Shown: piece by piece, positions 47,211 through 57,498 of the stretch
How positions within the stretch are numbered: the stretch's first letter is position 1
Layout: each line of letters begins with the position of its first letter
From: Heliocidaris erythrogramma
Lineage: Eukaryota > Echinodermata > Echinoidea > Camarodonta > Echinometridae
Length of the DNA: 64,000 nt
Reading direction: 5' to 3'
Assembly: GCA_025617745.1 (NCBI GenBank)
Contig: CM046855.1
Span: 45,425,813-45,489,812, forward strand
Notes under the pieces: model-generated
What the model was told of the DNA's origin: nothing
The model's input: only the letters and a program-made list of their open reading frames with translations
Database searches by the model: none
Made by a program: the position numbers and the translations under genes

Positions 47211-47262
47211 ATGGTGAAAATAGCAGTACTAGGGTGCGGTCTCATGGGTACAAAAATTGCAG
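47211..47262 (+). CDS. Dehydrogenase-RING gene exon 1 (NAD-binding loop)
   Basis: Encodes MVKIAVLGCGLMGTKIA plus one base, then donor gtaaaa. The first beta strand and glycine loop start right at the N-terminus, as in stand-alone dehydrogenases, so the start is probably correct. There is no room for a mitochondrial presequence, which suggests a cytosolic or nuclear protein. Confidence 0.9.
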
Positions 47263-50200
47263 GTAAAAATTCAGCCATTTAGAACTATTTAACTAGTCTC
47301 AGTTGAAATCGTGTTTTGGGCCGAAATATGTGAACCCGTCATGACTGATTCACCATTCACCATCTGGGCTTGGGTACCGCCGCGCCCGGGCGGCCCTGCT
47401 CGGGCCGGCTGAGCTGCGCATGGCTATGGCATGGGGAACTGAACTGGGTCCCGTTGCATTTACCATAATTTAATGAGAACTCTGCTATCAATGGTAACTA
47501 CAGGTACCATGGTAACATCACTCAACAGCCAATCAAAATCAAGGTTTACATGGGAGTTACCATTGATGGCAAAGTTACCGCTAATGCCAATGCATGGTAA
47601 GTTTTATGCAACGGCAACGCCAACACAACAGGACCCATTCTGAAATTTTGAAAACTGTTTAACTTTTATCTCTAAGTCAAACCTAATATTTTATTATTGT
47701 TGGATCTCCACAGTTAAAATAAAATTGGTTTTCTGAAAATTGTTGTAATTTTGTTGCATCTTTATTCACTCTGCGCATGATCCTCATTTACACTGAATTA
47801 GATCTATGCCTCTGGCCACTCGTGTCGTGTGTCGGAACCACTCACTGAGCAACACTTGAGTCTGAGATCACACAGCCTGCCGTAATAATCCTATCCAAAA
47901 ATTAATAAATATCACGGTAGAATTAGAACATCACTTACCAACATGTTGCCTTGGGTCTACTCCTGAATTTGATATGAAGTTTCTGCACTCTGGTATTGAA
48001 AAAGCTGAATTTTGGAGCTTGAAAGTTGTCTGCCGTGACTGAGCTGAGCTGGCTATTGGTTGTACCCATAGACAAATTACATAGGTATTTTGCTGCCATC
48101 TTGTGCCTGATACAGAAGATTACTTTTGGGGATTCCGTGGTATGTGGCGCCGTTTGTAAATTTATCATTTAGACAATTTTTTGTATATAATTCAATAATT
48201 TACCTTGTCAAACAATTATTCATATAAAAATGTCAAAAAAAGTTCAAAACTACAGGTATTAATGAATAATAGTTGTCATGTGTTTACTTTATGATTTTTT
48301 TTCTAAAATAATAATTGTCACAATATCCAATGTCTTTGCTTGACACTGTATCCATTAAAGGGGATCGGTAACTTTGTGGAGGCTTGATTTAATAAATTGT
48401 TGAATGTTGATATCTGTCTTGTATGATGTTCAGGATGCATGGCGTATCATGGGCACAGGGTGAAGATCTACGACGTCAACCCAGCAGCTCTCTCGGCTGT
48501 TCAGGAAAATTTAGACCAGGACAAAGATGAGTTGCATAAAGATGGGCTGATGACACACCCCAGATTTTTGGTAATTTATGATCTTACTTACTTACTTTAC
48601 TTTGGTTTACACAAAACAACATAAAACACAACTTTATTTTCAGCCAATCAGAAGTGCGCATTAAGGACTTGCGTTTGATTTTCAGGAGCTGCGATTAAAC
48701 GCATGTTTTAAGCAACGGGCCCAAGTCCCTAATGAATTATCATGTAGATTCCATTCTATTACATGCGATAGGTTAATATTGATAACTGCAAGTATAAAGT
48801 TATTGTTAGCAGTAGACTCTGCTTTAGCTCCTATTCTATATGAAGCTATTAGACACATCTTGTAAATTAATTTGTAATAAACATTTTATATAGTGTAGCT
48901 AAGTCAAAATCTATGTAGATCTACATTGTCATTGTAAGAAGGAGAATTTGATAAGGAGTTTAACCAAATTTGTAAAAAAAAAATTCAGATCATGTGAAAA
49001 AATAGACATCAAATATTAATCTAAATGTAAAAGAGAGAAATGTAATTCAAACAAAAGTACGTTCTGTAAGCTTTTAAGTTTGAACCCTGTTTTGTCTTTT
49101 ATTTTCTTGATGTCAAGGGTCAAGTATTATGCATGAGTCGACTAGAGGATGCTGTGGAAGATGCAGAGTTCATCTTTGAGGCTGTGATAGAAGATCTAGA
49201 CATCAAGAAAGATTTGTTTGAAAGTAAGGATCGTTAAACTCCTCTGTGTACAAATGTCTGCCCATTTGTCCTTTTTCTGTTTCACTCACTTCTTGCCCTC
49301 TTATTTTGGTACATATACATACATACTTGTATTCATCTGTTGGTATCTACATGTATTTCTCTAAGCATGCAATGTTACGTTGAAACCTGTATATAAAGAC
49401 CGCTCAAGGGAGACAAGAAAAACTGTCTTAAGGGCAGGTGGTCTTTATGTACAGGTTCCTTCAATACATCTTTCAATGAGAAACAAAAATTGTGGTCTTT
49501 ATAGACAGGTTGTCTTTCTATAAAGGTGGTCACTAAAGCAGGTTTATATAAAATGATCTATATTATCATCTGTCTCAGGCTCTTTACCTCTCTCAAACAT
49601 TGAGGTCTTTAATCTCTCTTTTTCTGTATTCTCTATACATGTACATGCTTTCTCTCTCTCTCTCTCTCTCCCTTTCTCTTCGACCATTTTCGTGGATAGA
49701 TTTCGTGGATATATGTCTAACAAAATTTTGTCACTCTCAATGGCATAAACAAATATTAAAGATAGAGTTAAGGTCTGGTCTTGCAATTACATTGTGAAAG
49801 AAAATGTCTCAAAGCAATAGACCGCTTCGGTAATGTATACAAATTTTATGCATAACTTTCAAACAAAGGTTGTTCTTGACAATCTGAAAGCTTGCCAGAG
49901 GCTTGCCGGACATAGCTACAAATAATGTATGCAAACTGGATTCCAAGCATTGAGGCTCATTTATAAAAAGCAGGTTCATGGAATAGCTTGTCACTAGGTA
50001 CTCTATATGGGACTGCACACACATGCGGCATGAATGTTCGGCCCGAACACTTTAGATATTTCTCGTCATATTTCGAATATTAGGGCATTTGAAGAGCAAT
50101 CCTTTTCAGGGGACATTTCTACCATGTTCTTCCAAACAGACATAAAATGAATGAGAAAGCTCACAAATTATTTTTCACCTTTCCCAGAACTCAACCTTCT

Positions 50201-51795
50201 CTTTGATGCATATGGAAGTTACCTTATAAAATTGACCATTTCCTTTACTTAACCCCTTCCATGCCACCAGTTATTTTAGCAATTGTCAAAAATCAACTTT
50301 CAAGAGTTGAATATTAACTTTCAATGAGTTTTTTTCTACAGCAAACTGGGTAAAGATTTATTGCATAGGAATAAACAATATGTTGGAGGCACAGGTTTCT
50401 GTATGAGGAAGAATTTTCAAGCCATTCTGAGGAGCCTAAACAAAATGTTCAACACTCACATTTTTTTGGCGGGATCTGCCGCCCACGGCATGGTAGGGGT
50501 TAAGTCATACACGTACATGCCTAATTTTTCATCTTGATGTATCATTTTTGGACAGGACTCACCCAGATGTGTAAACCAGATGCTATCATTGGCAGCAACT
50601 CACTTCAGTGTAACATTGATGAGATTGCAGAAAGGGCAAATTGCAAAGAGGTAGGGCATAGAATGTATAGCTTGTAACAAGCCAGTTCGTAATGATTACA
50701 CGGTACAATTGACCCTGATATGACCCCAGTTTGCACGCGCAGGTGCATCGGTTTGGGTGGATGGGCTACTTGTGAAATCCTACTGGTGTGTGCATCCTGG
50801 TGCGCCCCAAATGACATCGTATAAAGGACAAATGACCTTTAACTGCACATGTGCAAATTGTGATTACAAACCGGGTTATTGTGCTGTCTGTAAACTTTGT
50901 GTACATATCAGTTTTTAGATTATTGCTGGAATAAAAGGGGATATGTACTCAATTATCAGCCATTTTTAAAAACAATTTTATACAGTGCACCTACAGGTAC
51001 CTACATGGCACATGGAAGCATAGATTTTTCAAAGCAAGGATTGTTTGTAACATGTTGAATACTATGAAGTCTTAAAGGGCGAGTCAATTAGAATTACATT
51101 TCATGATAATATCAAAGTATTGTGTCAATACTGCTAGAAATCGCATATACTTTTTATTAAAAAGATCTGTGTACTTCTCTAAGCTTCGTTGAAATTGCCT
51201 AAATCGCACGTTTATCAGCTAGTCTGTCACGCCCCTCGAAAAATAGGGCCCAGTCACGTGCCTTGTCAGGTGACCTGTGACGTACCATCGGGAACATCTA
51301 GCTAGCGGACGACGCTTGTCTGTGTATATCCAGTGCAGGGAATTTTGGATAGGCATGATAGGAGTGCATATCTCAAGAAAATGCCGAGGAGATGTGTTGT
51401 TGCTGGGTGCAGCAAAGGCACCAGCGATGGTGTCAGTCTGCACACCTTTCCTAAAGATGATGCAACTCGAAAAATTTGGATTTCAAGGATCAAGCTGACG
51501 CGAGCTAGCTCAGTGGGATGGCCCTTCCGCTCACAGTACTGTTTGCAGTGACCACTTCAGGGAGGAGGACTTCGATAGTCAGGCCCTCAGCCCAGGGGCT
51601 GTATGACCAGCTAGGATTTGCGCCCAAGAATAAAATGCTGCGGCCGACAGCTATCCCTGTCATCAGACTGGGAACTGAGGGCTGTGGAACTGGAAGCCAA
51701 ACACAGAGAGCTAAAAAAACAAGAGTCGGTCTGCAGTTCTGAAGCTGGAGTCACTGGAGAAAAAGAGGGTAGATCTACCGTACCGTACCGTAGAG

Positions 51796-51841
<46 letters not shown>

Positions 51842-52379
51842 TCAACCTGTTTTTGGATGTGGGTGTGCCGCTGCCAATCTCAAAACAGGGGGCTAAGGAG
51901 CTAAATGGTTAATTGAGGAAGCTCATTTTTGAGGGTCTAAGGAGCGAACGGGCTCATGGGCAGAGCTAATTTTAGCTGCTCGCGATCTCACTACTCTGGT
52001 ACACATACGGTGCATGAGATGGGTCAGCGGTCGCAGCGCTGTTTTTAACGCTGTACATGCCGGGCCACTGCACTGGCTCGATGTCGCATGCAGATTGATC
52101 TCGCTGAGCCGCCGCTAGCACTAGTAATACCGCGTTCAGTTAGGGGGCACTAGGCCGCCCAGCTCCCCGCTGCGCTGGCCTGGGAGGCTAGGCCAGGGAG
52201 CGACCGTTCCCGGAGAATAGGCTGTGCGCATTGTTTTCTCATATTCTAGGGAGCGAGTCGGAAGCCAATCGAGGTGCGGTTAGTGAAAATCTGAAAATCG
52301 CATATCATGGGAGCGACCCGAGAAGGTTGAAAATGGGGGACGTCACAGCGGCACATACATGTGTGACATATATATGTGA

Positions 52380-52410
<31 letters not shown>

Positions 52411-55400
52411 GGGAGGCAGCTAGCTTGCAGCACACGATTTTGCTGTAATTGTTGTAATATATTTAGACTTTCATCCAGTCTTTCAGAGTACTTGGTTGTT
52501 ATCATAAGCACGCACACAAAGATTCGCAAGGTACGGTCAGCAGTAAAGAGACTGTCCACACGTCTACTTGTCTGTAAAATATTACGTTTTTCCAAAACAT
52601 AAACCTAATCCAAAAGAGGAATTATCATGGGTAAAGTGTTTGAAAAAATGCCAGACTTGTCATTTGACCTCTACTAAAATGTCTAAACAACCTATTCAAA
52701 TCCTTTTGGGGGACTTAAAGATTGTCGAAATTGTATAAATAGTGATATGAAAATGGATAAATTATCATTCATTTACATTGCCAACATATTAGTCAAACTT
52801 AGTGGCTTCGCGGGGGACTTCCCGATGCTACGTCAAATCGCTCTAGCCAATCAGCTGTCAATTTTTGGGGGCGTTCCCAAATTAGTGAGTTTTTTGACCA
52901 ATTTCTTGTTACTGAGCAATTTTTTTTCTGTAAAAATGTCAGAATTGTGTCATTGGACCTATGTACTACATTTTTAGCCCCAATGTTGATTCTAATTGAC
53001 TCGCCCTTTAAGATACCTTGGGATGAAACCCATTGGAAATACATGCTGAATGAAATTTGTTTCAAAACGTTCATCATGATCATTGTTTCTTTGCAATATA
53101 ATGCTTGTTTCTTTCATGTTTACAGAGGATCATGAACTTGAGGTTTCTTCATCCAGTGTACACGATTCCTGAAGTAGAGATTACCACAACTAGATATACA
53201 ACACCTGGTAATGTGGAAAAAGGTGATTGTCATTCATTTGTAGATAAAAGAAAAAAACCCTCCATAGCCGAGATAATAATAATTTTTTGTATGATTTTTG
53301 ATAATTTAATAGATAGAAAAAGAAAAAGAAAGAAAGATAATTAATGTCCCTGCCAGACATTGCTTTTGGCATTGCAGTGATAAACTCTATTCTTTTATTA
53401 TATTCTTTTAGTATATGTGTGTTATGATGTATTATACTTTATTTACTTTTTTGTGTACCATTTATTCGTTTTGTCCGATATCTTATTGTAAACTGTATTG
53501 AAAATGGTATTCCGTTTGTACAATGATGTACTTTTGTTGTAAAATGATCAATTCATTGAACCTCAATGCTTTTGGCTTTATTCCCTTTGCTCTATAACAG
53601 TGAGACAGCTGTTAGAGAAGATGGGCAAAACTCTTTTCTACCGTTCAGGAAAAGAACCTCTTATCCTGTCAGATATCCAGATTGCTTCAAGAAAACTAGG
53701 TAAGTTGTAAAACATTCATTGTATGGAAGTTTATATATGGGCCTTGGTCACCTTTTATTCATAGCACACACTTGTGGAATTCTCAATCTTTGCATCACAG
53801 AAGTTTGGAAAATTTCAAGGCCACCATTACCTTCAGAATTGTATGAAAATGTTTAGCTCTTATGGGAGAGATTGTGCTTTGTCTAGTATGTACCTGAGTG
53901 AGATCAGTCAAGCTGGACTAGCATTGTTGGGAATTTATTGAATCTAGTATGAGGGGATTTCAGGAGATATCCTTTTTAAATACTTTAAAACAAAAACTTT
54001 TCATGTATAAAACTTTTGCAAGTGGTCCGGATTTGCCAAGTGATTGAATTCCAACACAAGAATTTTGCAAATTGCAAAAATTTCTTGCCATAATAATGAC
54101 CATCATTAACAATTCATTTTTTTTAGTTATGCTTTTGTCAGCGCACCCACTGAATACTCTCCCTTACTATCATACAATACTATTTAATAATATTACTCTA
54201 TACTGCTATTCTATACTACTATTCTATAGCACGTCGGCAGCAGATTCTGCGGCAGAGGGGACTAGCAGGATTCCCACAGAATGACGTACCAGGACTTGGC
54301 CATGATGGCAACACAACACCCATGCAAGACGACGACTATGGTGAGTAGACAGAGATGTTTTTGATCATTACAAGTCCCCTGATTGATTTTGGAATGCCCT
54401 TGTGTATGACTGCATTTGCATTATTTTACCTGAGATGTTATGAAAGCAAGATTCATGTGATGGTAGGTGAGCTACCAGGAGATCCATAGTTTTAAATATA
54501 ATCCTTGTGATTGAAATGCACTAGTGCATCGAATCTAGAACCCAGGAACTCTTCATTACAAGACTACTGACACTAGTCAGGTTCACATGAGGGAAGCTAA
54601 ACTTTAAGTTTCACTTGTAGTTTCAGAACTTTAAAGTTATCTTGTAGTTATTTTGTATTCAGACCGTATGAACGGATTTGTAGTTTTGAAACTTTAAGTT
54701 TACTTGTAGTTCCAGAATCACAAGCAAGCTTGTGGTTAACGCCGAAACCATGAGCAGCGGGGGGTCCTCCGCATAGTTACGGACCGTGTGGACGAATAAA
54801 CTTGCAATCTTGTTGTTAACGCTTGACTTGTAGTCTCAGAACAACGAGCGTCATTGTTTCAGGCCCATGTGAACCCTCGTCATTGTTAGTGAGCCATTGT
54901 TTGTTAAACTTAAAGTGTCACTAACGTAAAGTTTCGAGACAACAAGTCCCATGCGAATGCAACTACTAATATTGTTTCCCTCACATGTGTATGCTATCGA
55001 AATCCCTATGCTGTTGTGTTGCTGTTTGTTTTGTTAAAAAACACAGTTTAGAAACTAATATTTTTAGTGTTTGTGTCTATTTGGCCATGCATCATGCCAT
55101 TGACAATTTAAAGTTTTTTTCATGACTAATAATTCTTCCACATTCTGCTCATCAAAATAGCCTGAATAAATCAGGCATCCTGTTTTCTTATTGCTCATGA
55201 ATTTAGATGTGGTTTTGTTTTGATTATGGGACAATACTTTAAGCGTACCAATCACCTAAAAAAATAATTTGTGTACAGCTAGAATGTATAACATTAACCT
55301 CAAAACACTTTACCTGGGCTTTTATGGGTTAATGGTTAAGGAATCTGAGGAAAATAAAGGATCACATAGAACTCCCTTGCGCAAAATGGCGCAGGTACCG

Positions 55401-55833
55401 GGCATCTTTGGAATGTGTAGGACTTGTGTTTATTTTAATATGAATGTACCAAGCTGTTGCCCCATCCCACTTTCACTACCATTTCATCTACTGAGAACCA
55501 GCCAGAAGGTATTAACTCCTCATTTTACATAGAGTTAATACCCTTTTGACTCTCAACAGACATTTTTAAACACTCACACTCACACTCACACACTTTCACT
55601 TGCATGCTACATGGTGTTTTCACTAACACTGCATTCACACTTTGACGTTTTCAGCCACGAGAGACGACTCCGACTGCGCGATCTGCATGGACCGTAAACG
55701 TGACTGCCTTCTCTGCCCTTGCCACCACCTCGTCACATGTCACGAATGCGCAAAGTCGCTTATCAATCGTCAAGACTCCTGCCCAATTTGCCGGAAGGAG
55801 ATTTCTGAGATTATTCGAGTGTTTACGGCATGA
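47211..55833 (+). CDS. 3-hydroxyacyl-CoA dehydrogenase-like NAD-binding domain fused to a C-terminal RING finger
   Basis: Exons are 47211-47262, 48434-48570, 49118-49223, 50556-50650, 53126-53207, 53601-53699, 54230-54340 and 55655-55833; all junctions are GT-AG and in phase, giving 861 nt and 286 residues. Residues 1-190 resemble the N-terminal domain of 3-hydroxyacyl-CoA dehydrogenase: dinucleotide loop GCGLMG (8-13), acidic D31 closing beta-2, FEAVIEDLDIKKDLFERL, IIGSNS and FLHPVYTIPEVEI. The catalytic His of LHFFNP is Arg136 here; the following Glu148 is kept; the DTPGFIVNRL segment with its Asn is not recognisable. The C-terminal dehydrogenase domain is absent. Instead a basic linker (189-227) leads to a C3HC4 RING with all eight ligands: C235, C238, C250, H252, C256, C259, C270, C273. 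I infer a RING-type ubiquitin ligase whose dehydrogenase-like part may bind a nucleotide or partner rather than catalyse. Start context ACCATGG. Confidence 0.92.
47445..47636. mobile_element. Palindromic MITE, GGGTCCCGTTGCA family
   Basis: GGGTCCCGTTGCATTTACCA at the left; TGGTAAGTTTTATGCAACGG and then GGACCC at the right. The core has CAGCCAATCAAAATCAAGG. It lies in intron 1 of the dehydrogenase-RING gene. Confidence 0.65.
48434..48570 (+). CDS. Dehydrogenase-RING gene exon 2
   Basis: Encodes residues 18-63, from GCMAYHGHRVKIYDVNP to HPRFL. It carries alpha-A, beta-2 with D31, and a charged helix like the NLDQDKDEL region of the dehydrogenases. The acceptor is ...atgttcag and the donor gtaatt. 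Confidence 0.92.
49118..49223 (+). CDS. Dehydrogenase-RING gene exon 3
   Basis: Encodes residues 64-98, GQVLCMSRLEDAVEDAEF then IFEAVIEDLDIKKDLFE, plus one base. This matches the D-LVVEAIVENLKVKNELF segment of human HADH. Confidence 0.93.
49381..49545. mobile_element. Palindromic MITE, CAGTCAAACCTG family, copy 5
   Basis: TGAAACCTGTATATAAAGAC at the left and CACTAAAGCAGGTTT at the right. It lies in intron 3 of the dehydrogenase-RING gene. Confidence 0.75.
49776..50200. repeat. Interspersed repeat, copy 2, interrupted by a MITE
   Basis: Left part GGTCTTGCAATTACATTGTG and right part ATATGGGACTGCACACAC onward match the 10566-10930 copy. The middle is replaced by the CAATAGACCGCTTC element. Confidence 0.65.
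49815..50004. mobile_element. CAATAGACCGCTTC-family MITE, 3'-truncated and nested
   Basis: Matches the first about 185 bp of the 42933 copy, ending TCACTAGGTACTC without the right terminal repeat. It replaces the middle of the longer repeat at 49776-50200. Confidence 0.7.
50249..50503. mobile_element. TTAA-flanked MITE, TTAACCCCTTCCATGCC family, copy 2
   Basis: About 85-90% similar by eye to the 34090 copy along its whole length, including GCACAGGTTTCTGTATGAGG. It lies in intron 3 of the dehydrogenase-RING gene, just upstream of exon 4. Confidence 0.75.
50556..50650 (+). CDS. Dehydrogenase-RING gene exon 4
   Basis: Encodes residues 99-130, RLTQMCKPDAIIGSNS followed by LQCNIDEIAERANCKE. It corresponds to the SNTSS region of HADH, but the stretch of serines is reduced to SNS. 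The donor is gtaggg. Confidence 0.92.
51381..51760 (+). pseudogene. THAP-domain protein of the transposon, frameshifted
   Basis: Frame 1 starts MPRRCVVAGCSKGTSDGVS and continues LHTFPKDDATRKIWISRI, with the first Cys pair (C-x4-C) of the C2CH zinc finger. The second pair, VCSDHFREEDF, is in the +1 frame from about 51541. The end of the domain with LRPTAIPVI is in the third frame from about 51602, followed by a charged helix in yet another frame. At least two frameshifts mean it cannot make an intact protein. No DDE catalytic region was recognised, so this may be only the 5' part of a transposase. Confidence 0.75.
51798..51838 (+). repeat. Homopolymer run of about 41 G
   Basis: Pure G tract inside the THAP element, just after TACCGTACCGTAGAGCC. 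It is prone to length errors in sequencing, so the true length is uncertain. Confidence 0.9.
52383..52410 (+). repeat. Homopolymer run of about 28 C
   Basis: Pure C tract in the same element, 545 bp from the G run and so in inverted orientation to it. It is followed by GGGAGGCAGCTAGC. Confidence 0.9.
53126..53207 (+). CDS. Dehydrogenase-RING gene exon 5 (altered catalytic motif)
   Basis: Encodes residues 131-157, RIMNLRFLHPVYTIPEVEI then TTTRYTTP, plus one base. Where dehydrogenases have GLHFFNPVPVMKLVEVI, this reads NLRFLHPVYTIPEVEIT, so the catalytic His position is Arg while the Glu is kept. Confidence 0.92.
53601..53699 (+). CDS. Dehydrogenase-RING gene exon 6
   Basis: Encodes residues 158-190, VRQLLEKMGKTLFYRSGKEP then LILSDIQIASRKL. 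It matches the LVDFSKALGKHPVSCKD helix-strand of HADH and then departs from the family. The donor is gtaagt. Confidence 0.9.
54230..54340 (+). CDS. Dehydrogenase-RING gene exon 7 (linker)
   Basis: Encodes residues 191-227: a basic helix-like ARRQQILRQRGLAGFPQ, then a Gly/Pro/Asp-rich flexible stretch ending DDDY. No known domain was recognised. Phase 1 at both ends would let it be skipped without loss of frame. Confidence 0.85.
54575..54890. repeat. Probable decayed inverted-repeat element
   Basis: GGTTCACATGAGGG at the left and GGCCCATGTGAACC at the right. The interior is rich in repeated ACTTGTAGTTTC-like motifs. It lies in intron 7 of the dehydrogenase-RING gene. Confidence 0.45.
55501..55560. 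repeat. Small palindromic repeat, AGAGCCAGAAGGG family, copy 3
   Basis: GCCAGAAGGTATTAACTC pairs with GAGTTAATACCCTTTTGAC and then TCTCAACAGA. It lies just upstream of the RING exon. A weaker relative is at about 10497-10546. Confidence 0.7.
55655..55833 (+). CDS. Dehydrogenase-RING gene exon 8 (RING-HC finger)
   Basis: Encodes residues 228-286. The whole RING is in one phase-1 exon: CAIC, then PCHHLVTCHEC, then CPIC, ending RKEISEIIRVFTA and TGA. The PCxHxxxCxxC pattern is that of the neuralized/MULAN/IAP-like RING-HC group. Confidence 0.95.
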
Positions 55834-57492
55834 TCACCTGCGTGTTTATGGCGTGATGTTTAGGGAGTGAGGTTTGTTTTCAAACAGGGTACACATTGTT
55901 GGGGGATGGTGGCTGCATAAACGCTTGCTGATCTCCCAAAGGGGAGCTAGAATCATGATTTAGCAAGTATTTTGCTATCCACTTGACCAGTGTTGGAGAG
56001 TATGAATATTTTTGGAAGTTTTATTCACTTTTTCAGTAGGCTCTATTCTGACCAAAATGTTTAAGCTTTATTTACATTTCATTTATGCAAAATGATAGTT
56101 AAACAGCTCTCTATACACTTTTTGTGTAGATTTAAATACCTGTTAGTGACGAAACTTAGAAAACAGTAACTCAAACTGTGTAATGTTCTTGTGCAATAAT
56201 GTATAGGTATACATAGTGTAAAAATAGAGGTATATTTTTGAGGTGTAGTGAAAGCCGTGACATACAGAAGAGACCAATTCTTTTGTGAGTGGTTGTATTT
56301 CTCCAAAGAATCCTATTTCTTTTCATGAAATACTCCATGAAGTTCTTGAAATAATTTTTTTTTTAAAGCTGACAAACTATTAGTAATAATAATGAAAGGC
56401 TGCTTAAATGGAGATTTCCATGTTTATTTGTTTGTTGTATTTTTTCTGCCTGCATGCTTTGCCCATGGCATATTGAAAACCAGGGGCATGTCTGCCAGTA
56501 TTTTTCGAGATGAAAAATATCACTAGTGCAGAGAACGTTATGCAATGTGAAACTTGACTCTTGAGGCATTGTGTTGTTATAAGATGACACCAGGGAAATA
56601 GTTTTAACCATTGCCCTTCAAAGCAGTCAATATTTGAATATTATACTCCTAGCTTTGCCATGTACTATTTCTCCAGTGTTTTTAAAAAAAAATTAGAATT
56701 GATACTTCTCCCAATATATTGCTATAAATTAAATAGGCAATTCAAAATATGTGCTTATTGGTTTATAGTTGTAGTGTTCTACATTGTAACATCATTTCAG
56801 ACTTTCTTTAAATGTAGCAAGATATGCATAGCCACCTCCTCACCCCAATTTATTTGTGAAATATTAAGTTCTATATCATATCATGATGCGACATTTTATC
56901 TTAAAGGTCACTGCCCAACCACTGATAAGGCTTCTCTCTTCAATTGTTCAAGTGTTTTTCTGCATCTAAATTGTGCTTAGCTTTAATTGTTAGAAAGAAA
57001 TGCATTTAAAATGTTTCAAAGAAAATTATTAATCATTTAATGTCTAGAAAGAGCATTTTGCTTTTTTTCGTCACACTTTACACTTGTGTTTTTCTACATC
57101 TCTGTTGAATGCACATAGAAAACTGTGGCATGAACATATTTGAATGTCATTTTATATGTTACAGTGAAGCAGAAACAGTCGATTATTTCAGTTACTTTTT
57201 ATAGCTGTTTGCTAAATAGACCAAATTTATCGTTGTGATGTTTCTACTGTTTGAAGTCATGGATATGAGTAACCCTAAAATATACAGCAGGTCTGTGTGT
57301 GTGTCTGTTAAACACTAATTATGATTATCTAAGGTAAATATGATTCTTAAGAATGTACTATGCAGGAACTGTACATATAACAGTGTCATGGAGGCATTGT
57401 ATTCGTGTACTAATAGTATATTCATATTTTTACTTCTAAATATTCTGATTAAATGTACTGTTGTACTTTATTTTCTAGTGCATTACAAGTAG

Positions 57493-57498
57493 AATAAA
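57493..57498 (+). promoter_or_regulatory. Candidate polyadenylation signal for the dehydrogenase-RING gene
   Basis: This is the first clear AATAAA I saw after the stop codon at 55833, implying a 3'UTR of about 1.7 kb. Variant signals such as ATTAAA occur earlier. Confidence 0.3.

Larger units (their letters stand above)
51072..53011 (+). mobile_element. TTAA-flanked DNA transposon remnant carrying a THAP-type gene (Kolobok-like)
   Basis: Both ends carry TTAA followed by the inverted repeat AGGGCGAGTCAATTAGAAT, and the 1.9 kb between them is GC-richer than the surrounding intron. A TTAA target, AGGG termini and a THAP-type DNA-binding protein fit the Kolobok/T2 superfamily; piggyBac-like is the alternative. 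It sits in intron 4 of the dehydrogenase-RING gene in the same orientation as its THAP ORF. It contains a run of about 41 G and a run of about 28 C. Confidence 0.7.
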
